This document shows positions 36,101 through 45,316 of a DNA stretch of 64,000 nucleotides, in pieces. Numbering within the stretch: position 1 is the first letter of the stretch; every line of letters starts with the position of its first letter. The position numbers and the translations under genes were made by a program. The notes under the pieces were generated by a model. That model did not search any database. It saw only the letters and a program-made list of their open reading frames with translations, and was not told the origin of the DNA. Source of the stretch: Acanthochromis polyacanthus (taxonomy: Eukaryota > Chordata > Actinopteri > Pomacentridae); assembly GCF_021347895.1 (NCBI RefSeq), contig NC_067130.1, positions 23,571,492 through 23,635,491 of the forward strand, written 5' to 3'.

Positions 36101-37100
36101 AACTCAATAACAACTTTTGAAGCATATAAAAAAATCACGAAAACTACATGCACGTGAACTTCATGTTGATATAAAGTTCTTCTTCAGAATGAGTTGAAAT
36201 GTGATAAATATGAAGGCAAATGGTGTTTAAGGTGTTCTGCTTTGAGGTAATGGCATGGACAGCATGTTTGACTATACTGTGCATTTCAGCTCAGGAAAAG
36301 CATTTGAAGAGCAGGAATCTCATGAGTGCTGCATTAACGTGAATATAAAGTGGATACATAATTTTTTTTTCTTCAGAATAACTTGAAATGTGATAAATAT
36401 GAAGGCAAATGATGTTTAAGTTCTTCTGGTTGAAAGGAATTGCATGGACAGCATATCTCACTAATAAACTGTGCATTTCAGCTCAGGACCAGCATTTGAA
36501 GAGCAGGAATCTCATGAATGCTGCATTAATGTGAATATAGAGTGGACACTTAAATTTTTTTCTTCAGAATAACTTGAAATGTGATAAATATGAAGGCAAA
36601 TGATGTTTAAGTTCTTCTGGTTCAAAGGAATTGCATGGACAGCATATCTCACTAATAAACTGTGCATTTCAGCTTAGGACCAGCATTTGAAGAGCAGGAA
36701 TCTCATGAATGCTGCATTAACGTGAATATAGAGTCTATACATAAATTTTTTCTTCAGAATAACTTGAAATGTGATAAATATGAAGGCAAATGATGTTTAA
36801 GTTCTTCTGGTTCAAAGGAATTGCATGGACAGCATATCTGACTAAACTGTGCATTTCAACTCAGGAACAGCATTTGAAGCACAGAAAAATCATGAAGGCT
36901 TCATTAACGTGAAGTTCATGTTGACACACAAATTCTGTCTTCAGAATGACTTGGAATGTGATGAATATTAATGCAAATGATGTTAAACGTGTTGCGGTGT
37001 GAAGGACTTGCATGGACAACATATAGAAAAATTGTGCATTTCAGTTCAATAACAGCATTTGAAGCATATTAAAATCACGAAAACTACACGCACGTGAAGT
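33200..37100. repeat. Tandem 1.69-kb, 9-monomer higher-order repeat
   Basis: Copy 1 about 33,200-34,893, copy 2 about 34,893-36,587, partial copy 3 to about 37,100. The private variant GAGTCTATACATAAA occurs at about 33,344, 35,038 and 36,732 (spacing 1,694) and GGTTTTAGGGAATTG at 34,361 and 36,055. Confidence 0.9.
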
Positions 37101-39656
37101 TCATGTTGTCACACACATATTTCTTCTTCAGAATAACTTGAAATGTGATACATATCACGGCAAATGATGTTAAAGGTGTTCTGGTTTGAGGGAATTGCAT
37201 GGACAGCGTATTTGACCAAACTATCCAATTGAAACTCAGGACAAGCTTTTACAGCGCAGAATAATCATGAAGGCTGGATTATGTTGACACACAAATTGCT
37301 TCTTCAGAATGACTTGATATGTGATCTGTATGAAGGCAAATGATGTTTAAGGTGTTCTGGTTCAAAGGAACTGCATGGACAACGTATCGAAAAATTGTGC
37401 ACTTCAACTCAATAAGAACTTTTGAAGCATATAAAAAAATCACGAAAACTACATGCACGTGAACTTCATGTTGATATAAAGTTCTTCTTCAGAATGAGTT
37501 GAAATGTGATAAATATGAAGGCAAATGGTGTTTAAGGTGTTCTGCTTTGAGGTAATGGCATGGACAGCATGTTTGACTATACTGTGCATTTCAGCTCAGG
37601 ACCAGCATTTGAAGAGCAGGAATGTCATGAGTGCTGCATTAACGTGAATATAGAGTGGATACATAATTTTTTTTTCTTCAGAATAACTTGAAATGTGATA
37701 AATATGAAGGCAAATGATGTTTAAGGTGTTCTGGTTTAAAGGAATTGCATGGACAGCATATCTGACTAAACTGTGCATTTCAACTCAGGAACAGCATTTG
37801 AAGCGCAGAAAAATCATGAAGGCTTCATTAACGTGAAGTTCATGTTGACACACAAATTCTGTCTTCAGAATGACTTGGAATGTGATGAATATTAATGCAA
37901 ATGATGCTAAACGTGTTGCGGTGTGAAGGACTTGCATGAACAACGTATAGAAAAATTGTGCATTTCAGTTCAATAACAGCATTTGAAGCATATTAAAATC
38001 ACGAAAACTACACACACGTGAAGTTCATGTTGTCACACACATATTTCTTCTTCAGAATAACTTGAAATGTGATACATATCACGGCAAATGATGTTAAAGG
38101 TGTTCTGGTTTGAGGGAATTGCATGGACAACGTATCCAAAAATTGTGCACTTCAACTCAATAACAACTTTTGAAGCATGTAAAAAAATCACGAAAACTAC
38201 ATGCACGTGAACTTCATGTTGATATAAAGTTCTTCTTCAGAATGAGTTGAAATGTGATAAATATGAAGGCAAATGGTGTTTAAGGTGTTCTGCTTTGAGG
38301 TAATGGCATGGACAGCATGTTTGACTATACTGTGCATTTCAGCTCAGGAACAGCATTTGAAGAGCAGGAATCTCATGAGTGCTGCATTAACGTGAATATA
38401 AAGTGGATACATAATTTTTTTTTCTTCAGAATAACTTGAAATGTGATAAATATGAAGGCAAATGATGTTTAAGTTCTTCTGGTTCAAAGGAATTGCATGG
38501 ACAGCATATCTCACTAATAAACTGTGCATTTCAGCTTAGGACCAGCATTTGAAGAGCAGGAATCTCATGAATGCTGCATTAACGTGAATATAGAGTGGAC
38601 ACTTAATTTTTTTTCTTCAGAATAACTTGAAATGTGATAAATATGAAGGCAAATGATGTTTAAGGTGTTCTGGTTCAAAGGAATTGCATGGACAGCATAT
38701 CTGACTAAACTGTGCATTTCATCTCAGGCACAGCATTTGAAGCGCAGAAAAATCATGAAGGCTTCATTAACGTGAAGTTCATGTTGACACACAAATTGCT
38801 TCTTCAGAATGACTTGATATGTGATCTGTATGAAGGCAAATGATGGTTAAGGTGTTCTGGTTCAAAGGAATTGCATGGACAACGTATAGAAAAATTGTGC
38901 ACTTCAACTCAATAACAACTTTTGAAGCATATAAAAATCACGAAAACTACATGCACGTGAACTTCATGTTGATATAAAGTTCTTCTTCAGAATGAGTTGA
39001 AATGTGATAAATATGAAGGCAAATGGTGTTTAAGGTGTTCTGCTTTGAGGTAATGGCATGGACAGCATGTTTGACTATACTGTGCATTTCAGCTCAGGAC
39101 CAGCATTTGAAGAGCAGGAATCTCATGAATGCTGCATTAACGTGAATATAGAGTAGATACTGTTCGCCAGTCTAGCCTTTTTTAACCCTTGCCTCAGGTT
39201 AAAGTTGGTCCAGCTCTCCGTTTAAAGGGTTAGATTCTATCTGCCTATTAGTATTTCACCTAACATGTTTCAGCAGAATAAATTAAGCTGGAATCGAGAG
39301 ACACTCGCCCAGGTTCTAACTGCCTTGCATCCGAATGTCTCACCCCTCTTATCTGATAAATGCTATCCCACCAAGCAGCCTTTCTTAGTAGTAGAATTGA
39401 TCTATCATTCACATTCGTTATCGGTCAGCTTCTCTCTAAGGACTTGCCTGCACTTGGTGCTATTCCTGGGTTCGTTTTAGAGGTTTGGAAAGAACTAACC
39501 TCAGGGGTAATGTTTAAACAATCTCACTTTGGACTAAGTAACCTTTAAGAACCATTGGATTGAATGCACACAATCAACTTAACTTTTTACCACTATGCAG
39601 ATTTTCAGTGGTTTATAATAATTTCATTAGGCTTCTCTTTAAATGCAATAGAGCGT

Positions 39657-39662
39657 TTTATT
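39657..39662 (-). terminator. LTR polyadenylation signal
   Basis: AATAAA on the minus strand within CTTAATAAAACGC, about 750 bp after the TATA box and about 500 bp before the LTR 3' edge. Confidence 0.55.
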
Positions 39663-40416
39663 AAGCAAATTTTTAGCAAGAGCACAGCATCAATTCATGA
39701 TTAAAACAATTAATTATTTCTGATTAAAAATGAGACTTACGTAAATAAATTGAGCGTACCTGACAATCTTCTCTAATTATTAAATTTAGGAGAGAGAGCG
39801 AACAGCATGGCCACTACCTTATCACTCGGTCTTGTCTTGCGTCTGGAAAAAGCACTCAGTTGTCCAGAGGACTCGGTACGATGTCTTCTTTGTGAACAAA
39901 AGGATCTTCTCCCTCGGCAGGGGGGAGCGGAGGAGTCCTGTGAGCCAATCGTGGTCTGGCAGTTATCTCTGGAATTGGCTGGAGCGTTAGTGCTTACGCC
40001 CCAGCTGTCTTCTCTGTGGTATGGTGGTGATGGAAAAACCCTCGTCTCTTCAGGCTGTAGTGGGTCACTGGGTCTCCCAGCCCAGGGGAGGGGAACAGCC
40101 CAGTGCTGTTGCCTCCTTTGCCTCTTCGGGTGTAGTCGGTTCTTCCCTCTATTGGTTTCTTCTGGATAACTGCAGAACCTCTTAGGACTCTCCGTTTGGC
40201 AGAGTGTGGTCTTCGCTTGTTGAACAAAGTCAGAAAAAGACTTTGCTTCCAACGATGTCCTCAGCGATCTCTGGAGCCTAAGTCCCGCGTCGTCTTCCCA
40301 TCTCTCAGGCAAAAGAGGAAGGTGAAGATTCTTCAGAACTCCGGCCAAGTTCCCTTTGCAGCTCCTCTTAGCAGCTCCGGCGAACGACTCCCCCTTAATG
40401 TCTCTGCTCTCCCATT

Positions 40417-40422
40417 CTTATA
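40417..40422 (-). promoter_or_regulatory. LTR TATA box
   Basis: TATAAG on the minus strand within GAGTATAAGAATGG, about 540 bp after the LTR 5' edge. Start of R is expected about 25-30 bp downstream. Confidence 0.6.
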
Positions 40423-40963
40423 CTCTCTCCGGACACACAAAACTGGCTAGGTACGCCCTCTAACACCGTCTAACTTATGCAATCAACTTTGTCATCACAT
40501 ACAGCAGTAATACAGAAGTCATGTTGTTACAGCAAATACACAGTGTCCACATTCTGTTTAACACACACACATTTCAGCCCACCCTTTTGGGTTTTTCCCA
40601 AACTTCCCTTTTTTCTGAGGAGGCTGCAATGTCATTGTGGCTGCCGAGTCATGGTGACTGTTGTTTACTGCACTCCTGCTTTCTTAAGGCCTGGACACAC
40701 AAGCCTAAACAAGGATTACTTCACACAGAATCACTTTTTAAATCATTCCTCTCAATCTGAACATAATAAATCATCTGAATCATTACTTTAATCAAATCAA
40801 CACTTCAAAAATGTATATATATTTCAGCAAGCATAATCATATGGTTAACTTATAATGTTTCTTCTTAAGATCTTTATTTGTCTACTTCAAAACCTTTGTT
40901 ACCTTAGGGCCATAATGAGCCTGAGTCCTCTCTGAGACCTCAACATCTGCATCTTACTTGACA

Positions 40964-40973
40964 CCCCCTTCTT
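40964..40973 (-). other. Polypurine tract
   Basis: AAGAAGGGGG on the minus strand, immediately before the LTR start TGTCAAG. This is the expected primer for plus-strand synthesis and fixes the LTR edge. Confidence 0.85.
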
Positions 40974-41000
40974 GAGGTCACAGATAGCGACTCCAAGCAA

Positions 41001-41180
41001 TCAGGAAAAGAGGTCAACGTCGTCCTCTGGTGCAGTGAGATCCAGCAGGTCTCCAAGCGGCATCTCGGTGTCAGTGGTGGTGACGACCTCTTCAACGATG
41101 TAGAGCTCTCCAGGCGACTGTTCCCAGCTGTCGATCACTCGCAACTCTGATAAGTCAGGTAATGCAGGTCGTTGGACGCC
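41001..41180 (-). CDS. Short acidic ORF, possible spliced C-terminal exon
   Basis: After a TAG at 41,181-41,183 the minus strand stays open for 59 codons to TGA at 41,001-41,003. It has no ATG at its start. The sequence immediately before ends in CAGTGGTATAG, which could serve as a splice acceptor. The product is strongly acidic with interspersed leucine and phenylalanine near its end (GDLLDLTAPEDDVDLFS), a composition typical of acidic activation domains. It lies in a different frame from the 390-aa ORF that ends at 41,204. It could be a second exon joined to one of the upstream accessory ORFs, a frameshifted tail, or chance. Confidence 0.4.
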   Translation of the reverse strand, partial: GVQRPALPDLSELRVIDSWEQSPGELYIVEEVVTTTDTEMPLGDLLDLTAPEDDVDLFS

Positions 41181-41203
41181 CTATACCACTGCTACTGCAG
41201 GCG

Positions 41204-42376
41204 TCACTGGTCGTTGATACCCTGCACAGCAGCCAATTTGGGCATCGTGAGTTGCTCGATGGCGCGCTCGATTTCCACCAGCGCGTCTGGGACCGTCATA
41301 GTAGGCTGCGTGTCTTGGCATCCCAATATTTCAGGTGGAGATTGTACCTCCGATATCTCAGGCGGGTCGTCCGTTAGAGGTGTCGGAGGCTGTGAAGGTA
41401 TGGGTGACAGCACCGGAGGTAGCTGACATTCTGCTTCCATCACTGGGAGTGGCATCTCCAGTATTTCACTGAGTTCCTGGCTGTAGTTCCACTGGACCTC
41501 CGTTTCTTGTGGTGGAGGCTCAGTCTGCGTGCCTTGGGACCGTCCAACCGTCTTCTTTGGTGGAGTAGGGGGCCTCTCAACTACTGGCATCGCTGCTTCG
41601 ATCGGAGTTATAGGTAACTCGGGTAATTTCCATGGTTTCCCTATGGCGACACATCTTCCGTCTGCCACATGGGTTGTGGAGACGCCTTCTCCAGTTGGAA
41701 GTTTCCAGAATCTAACATAGACTGGGAGGTAATACCCAGTCGGACTTTCTTGACACCATTCTTCAGGCTTAGCTTGATATGCGACCATCGAGCTGCCCAT
41801 CGGCATGGCCGTGGTTTGTATGCTTATGTGATGTCCCAGGACAACACCAGGGAGGTACGCCTCAGGTTTCTTACAATAAATGCCTTGTGCTGTGGTAACA
41901 GGGAAGGCTTCCTTGTAACAGGTCTCACACCAAAAGGTAGGTGAGACATCCCAGAGGCATTTCTTTTCTTCAATTGTACCCCCACATTTAATATAGTTGG
42001 GTCCCCAAGTCAGCTTGATACCCGTCTGCCCCCAAGGAAAATAGGCTACATTCAGGATCCAGGGGCCTGCGACCGGACAGGTTGGCACTGGCTGGTTCTT
42101 CCATTTACCCCTCGATTCTTCGTACCTTTTCTGCCTTTCCTGGAGTTCTTTTCCTTTCACTATGCACTGAGTACATACTTTAATTGACCCGGTTTGGTCA
42201 ATGTCTGGATCTCTAGAATACTCGTAGTTGGTACAAAAATAATTCAGTGTGCCACACTCGTTGTTGGTGTATTCAAAATCTCTGTCAGGGCGATCCAAAT
42301 ATATTTTTCCATTTAGCTCTTGTATACATGGTCGCCCCGTATACCTATCATTACACAAATATGGTCGACGTGGCAT
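41204..42376 (-). CDS. Accessory protein B of retrovirus-like element (390 aa)
   Basis: Begins MPRRPYLC at ATG 42,376. Residues 13-58 match protein A residues 17-62 at 37 of 46 positions by my alignment (shared NGKIYLD, CGT-NYFCTN, RDPD); residues 105-128 match A 111-134 at 19 of 24 (WILNVA, KLTWGPNY). The middle is cysteine- and tryptophan-rich; the last third is proline-rich (ERPPTPPKKTVG, QTEPPPQETEVQW). No membrane segment or signal peptide is evident. Its ATG overlaps the end of the preceding open frame by 26 nt in another frame. Position between integrase and LTR suggests a regulatory or accessory role, but I recognise no family; foamy-virus-type accessory genes occupy a similar place. 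Confidence 0.75.
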   Translation of the reverse strand: MPRRPYLCNDRYTGRPCIQELNGKIYLDRPDRDFEYTNNECGTLNYFCTNYEYSRDPDIDQTGSIKVCTQCIVKGKELQERQKRYEESRGKWKNQPVPTCPVAGPWILNVAYFPWGQTGIKLTWGPNYIKCGGTIEEKKCLWDVSPTFWCETCYKEAFPVTTAQGIYCKKPEAYLPGVVLGHHISIQTTAMPMGSSMVAYQAKPEEWCQESPTGYYLPVYVRFWKLPTGEGVSTTHVADGRCVAIGKPWKLPELPITPIEAAMPVVERPPTPPKKTVGRSQGTQTEPPPQETEVQWNYSQELSEILEMPLPVMEAECQLPPVLSPIPSQPPTPLTDDPPEISEVQSPPEILGCQDTQPTMTVPDALVEIERAIEQLTMPKLAAVQGINDQ

Positions 42377-43562
42377 TATTTACAAGATGTCGGCTAGGAT
42401 CGGAATCCCTCCTCCTTTTGTCGTTCCTTTGTCCTGAGTCTTCTCTCGATCCGCCTGTGGGCCGCTTCTTGGTGCAAGGTTTCAGGATCTGGATTGGTTT
42501 ATCCTCAGGTTCTGTCTCGGGTGAGACAGTGAAGAGGGGCTTCAGTGCTCGTGCCAGCTCCGCGTCTTCGTCCCGAGTGACCCTTCCTTTGAGTAACTCT
42601 GTGTAGATAGGAGCAGTGTACTTGTTTATTACTGGGTCCAGCCCTCTCCACACCCATTTCCATGACGTCACGATCAACCGATCTGGCCTTGGCAATGGTC
42701 CTTCAGCAATGTGTGCGAACAATCCTGCATTCATTTGCACTCATCTTCGGGCCTCCTCAAAAGGGGTGTCTTCTGGGTAGTCTTCTGCCTTTCCGTCATC
42801 CCTTTTGGCGTTTCTTCTGCCCGATTCTCGGATCTGCAATAGCTCAGCATATAGTGGCCGGTCTCCTGGTGCCACCAGCTCCATCACCTTTGCTTTTCGG
42901 TCGTGGTAGAACCAGTTTCCTCGCCCAGGGTATATGAGAGGATTTTCCACTGTTCTTGGAAGCAGGTATCCTCCATTCTGCCTTGGGTGGATTTCTATTT
43001 CTTGGGTGATTGTTCGCAGGGGAAGACTTCGGTTTTCAAGGAGATAACAGCTAGGATTCACCATCCGATATCTCATTTTCCTATTCATATAAGGGCTGGA
43101 GGTCCAGATTACCCTCCTTCCTATACTGATTTCGCAGTACTCACCCTGCCATGGGTCAGCGTAGTTAGGCCCCCATGTCAGTTTGACTTCTGTCGACCCC
43201 CACGAGAAGCAGGCCACATTTAGGATCCAAGGAGACGACTTTGGGCAGGGGGGCACCGCTTTCCATATCCAGTGCCTTCTTTGGTTCACGTCGTCGAACC
43301 GTCTCTGTCTCATTTGAAGATCGATCCCTCTCACCACACGTGGCGCACGTATAGGAAATGGTCCAGATTTCTGCGTATCCGGGTCTCTGGTGTACTCAAA
43401 ATTAGTGCAAAAATAGTTCACTGTCCCACATTCTCTGTTAGTGTATTTGAAATCCCTTTCTGGGGAGTCTAAGTATATTTTACCATTACATTCCTGTATA
43501 TATGGCCTTCCAGTATGCAATTCTACATCCGTGTATGGTGCATACACTGGTTGATACGGCAT
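42351..43562 (-). pseudogene. Accessory protein A of retrovirus-like element, interrupted by TGA
   Basis: Starts MPYQPVYA at ATG 43,562 (6 nt inside the longer open frame, chosen because it matches the MP start of protein B). It runs 273 codons to TGA at 42,741-42,743, then the same frame stays open for a further 129 codons to TAA at 42,351. The two parts together equal the length of protein B, so the TGA is probably a nonsense mutation; readthrough cannot be excluded. The N-terminal half is clearly paralogous to B. The part after the TGA has TSWKWVWRGLDPVINKY and a basic stretch (KKRPTGGSR, NDKRRRDSD) that could be a nuclear localisation signal. Family unknown. Confidence 0.7.
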
Positions 43563-43583
43563 TTTCACAATGACAGGTTGACC

Positions 43584-44984
43584 TTACTGTTGGCTGGGTT
43601 CAGGATTCTTCTTTCCTCTTCCAACCCTCTTGGTGAGGCCTCTGATTCTTAACCAAACACTCTCCTTCTCTTTCTCCCCCTTCTTGGCAGAATCTCCTTC
43701 GGGCTTCACTTCTCTCTGTACCTCGGACACGTCTGCCCCCAGCGAATACACACCCACGAATGGCACAATGACCATGCGCACTCGTACTTTCACCGTCATC
43801 GTCTGATGCGGTCTTGTAGGCGTGGCTGCCCTTGACACCCAGGAGTTCACCAATTGGACACTTCCTTCTCGGCGCCAGTCTTCTGGTGTCACGGTGTACT
43901 CTGCAGACTTCTCTTTGGCTTTCATGCCCGAGTGGCCCCATGCATCGAGGCTTGTGACGCTGTAGTAGAGGTTCGTGCCTCTGGCACCTTCTTCTCTTGG
44001 CACTGGTCCAGCGTCTACTAGGGGGATGGTTGAATCAGTATACACTTCTTCTACTAACCTATCCCAGGTAGTTAGCTCCCATGGTCCTTCCCAACCATGC
44101 GCTTGTGCCATCTCTCTGTGAGGGCCTGGAATCATTTCCATACCTGATGTATACCTGGGCCCATCTGGGTCACGATAGACCCTGAACACCAGAGGGACTT
44201 GTGTTGTCGCTAGTGGCGGAGACATCATTTCTGCTGAAGCCGTGCTGTAAGGCCAGGCCCTCTGGATGGTCTTCTTCCAGAGCGGTTGCTCCTGGGCCTC
44301 ACCCTTGGTGGCTCCCCTTCCTTCATCCTGTATCGGTGGATACAGTGGCGGTGCTGATGGCTCTCCCTCACCCTCGGGGGTCCAGGCTGAGGTTGATGCT
44401 TCTCTTTCGTCGCCTTCAATCTCCCCTGGTTCCAACGCTTGGAGAGGATCAACCATCTTCCTCACCTGCCATCCTTCGGCTTCACCAGTCTGTACCAGCT
44501 GCCCACACTTTCTCTGGAGGCTGCAGCTGCTGCAGTAGTAGAGCATGTCTCCATCCCACTGACAAGCACACTCCGTAGTCTCTGGCCTTACCCCGCGTAG
44601 ATCCCATTGGGTGATGAAGATCAGCCTGGGTAACTTATCTATTCTGCATAACCCACAAACATAGGCATCAGTTACCTTTACTGGTTTATGGTGCAGACTT
44701 TTCATCTCTCTTCGTTTTGGCTTAACCTTCGTAGGTTTCTCTTGCCCTGGTCCTTCCCATTGGACCGTCAGGGTGGTTGGCTTCCAGCAAACCACACAGT
44801 TGTTGGTCATCTTCTTCCATTCTAACATTTCTTTTTCTTCTGACAGGAGTCCCTTTTTAGCGTAGTCCAATTTCTTCAGGGCTCTGCCTGCCCAGAGTCC
44901 CGTAGTACTTCTCCGCATAGTAACCACCCCTTTAACGTTGGCTACTCCGATGAAGGGTGGTAAGCCTTGTGTGCTCGTAGCCAT
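43584..44984 (-). CDS. 466-aa protein of retrovirus-like element with CxxC pairs and late-domain motifs
   Basis: ATG at 44,984 has strong context (AACCATGG) and lies 22 nt after the pol stop. Cysteine pairs at C63-C66, C110-C113, C139/C141 and C151-C154 with C160 suggest a zinc-binding domain of about 100 residues. Residues 209-217 read PSAPPLYPP, an overlapping PSAP and PPLY, the two motif types that recruit ESCRT (TSG101) and NEDD4-type ligases in retroviral Gag proteins. The second half is charged with a basic C-terminus (GLTKRVGRGKK). No signal peptide; the only hydrophobic stretch (VRMVIVPFVGVYSLG) is too short for a confident membrane anchor, so it does not look like an envelope protein. 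Family not recognised. Confidence 0.75.
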   Translation of the reverse strand: MATSTQGLPPFIGVANVKGVVTMRRSTTGLWAGRALKKLDYAKKGLLSEEKEMLEWKKMTNNCVVCWKPTTLTVQWEGPGQEKPTKVKPKRREMKSLHHKPVKVTDAYVCGLCRIDKLPRLIFITQWDLRGVRPETTECACQWDGDMLYYCSSCSLQRKCGQLVQTGEAEGWQVRKMVDPLQALEPGEIEGDEREASTSAWTPEGEGEPSAPPLYPPIQDEGRGATKGEAQEQPLWKKTIQRAWPYSTASAEMMSPPLATTQVPLVFRVYRDPDGPRYTSGMEMIPGPHREMAQAHGWEGPWELTTWDRLVEEVYTDSTIPLVDAGPVPREEGARGTNLYYSVTSLDAWGHSGMKAKEKSAEYTVTPEDWRREGSVQLVNSWVSRAATPTRPHQTMTVKVRVRMVIVPFVGVYSLGADVSEVQREVKPEGDSAKKGEKEKESVWLRIRGLTKRVGRGKKNPEPSQQ

Positions 44985-45006
44985 GGTTTTTGATTCCTGG
45001 TTTTCT

Positions 45007-45316
45007 CTAGTCTGGAACTGGCTTCAGCTGCTCCACTCCTTGGATTCCTCCTTTCTTTAGCAAAACTGTGTTGCTGTCCAAAACTTCTTTTATTATGTCA
45101 GGCTTCTCGTATTTGGCTTTCACCGCTGTGCCTGTGGGTGCGTCTCTGGCCTTCACCCACACTTGCTGTCCAACTTGGAATGGCACTTTAGGGCTCGGTG
45201 CTGCCATCTTATCCTCAGAGCCCCGCCCTATTTCCTCTGACACAAAGGGGCGTTGATTCAGCTCCTCGGATGGGGAAGGCCTATCAGCTCGATGTCTGTC
45301 GTTCAGGGCCTTTCCT
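45007..45316 (-). pseudogene. Integrase C-terminal domain (end of pol)
   Basis: About 102 codons remain. FQVGQQVWVKARDAPTGTAV and, after a short spacer, DSNTVLLKKGG and VEQLKP form the SH3-like C-terminal fold seen at the end of retroviral and Ty3-type integrases; pol stops at 45,007-45,009. The catalytic core and zinc finger are absent. The open frame continues artificially into satellite sequence up to 45,393, so the first 26 residues of that frame are not viral. Confidence 0.8.

Larger units (their letters stand above)
15664..39160. repeat. Satellite array, about 187-bp monomers (left block)
   Basis: The anchor CTTCAGAAT recurs at 15,748, 15,935, 16,122, 16,313 and 16,500 (spacing 187, 187, 191, 187) and so on through the block, about 125 copies. 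At least five monomer classes are visible: GATATAAAGTTCTTCTTCAG; TAGAGTGGATACATAATT; TTGACACACAAATTGCTTC; ATTAATGCAAATGATGTTAA; and TCACACACATATTTCTTC. They are arranged in higher-order repeats. The repeated 60-68-codon minus-strand open frames are one monomer long and are not genes. Monomer size near a nucleosome repeat and higher-order structure are typical of centromeric or pericentromeric satellites; location here is inference. Confidence 0.97.
39161..40963 (-). repeat. Retroviral-type LTR (3' LTR), about 1.8 kb
   Basis: Bounded by TG at 39,161-39,162 and CA at 40,962-40,963, so it reads TG...CA on either strand. It directly follows the polypurine tract. In element orientation a TATA box (GAGTATAAGAA, core 40,417-40,422) marks the likely promoter and AATAAA (39,657-39,662) the likely polyadenylation signal, giving U3 of about 0.55 kb, R of about 0.75 kb and U5 of about 0.5 kb. 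A partner LTR is not present in the window. Confidence 0.85.
39161..45316 (-). mobile_element. Truncated retrovirus-like element inside satellite
   Basis: Order on the minus strand: integrase C-terminus, 466-aa ORF, two paralogous ORFs, short acidic ORF, polypurine tract, LTR. The 5' LTR, gag, protease, RT and most of integrase are missing. Left junction is satellite GAGTAGATAC then TGTTCGCC; right junction is integrase sequence then satellite ATATGAAGGC at 45,317. Base composition is clearly less AT-rich than the satellite. Gaps between ORFs are 16-22 nt or overlaps, a compact viral-style layout. No envelope-like protein (signal peptide, fusion peptide, membrane anchor) is seen between integrase and LTR. 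Confidence 0.9.

Noticed and set aside
15664..39160. CRISPR-like array (regular repeats)
   Set aside because: Repeats are contiguous 187-bp monomers without unique spacers, in animal DNA.
39773..40348. 191-codon minus-strand open frame inside the LTR
   Set aside because: It begins with TTG, has no ATG until close to its end, and has no recognisable motif. It lies across the presumed R-U5 region. Treated as chance.
41162..44578. Plus-strand open frames across the retrovirus-like element
   Set aside because: Shadows of the minus-strand genes, with no recognisable domains and inconsistent with LTR polarity.
43584..44984. Envelope glycoprotein for the retrovirus-like element
   Set aside because: No signal peptide, furin-type site, fusion peptide or convincing membrane anchor; the cysteine-pair and late-domain pattern argues otherwise.
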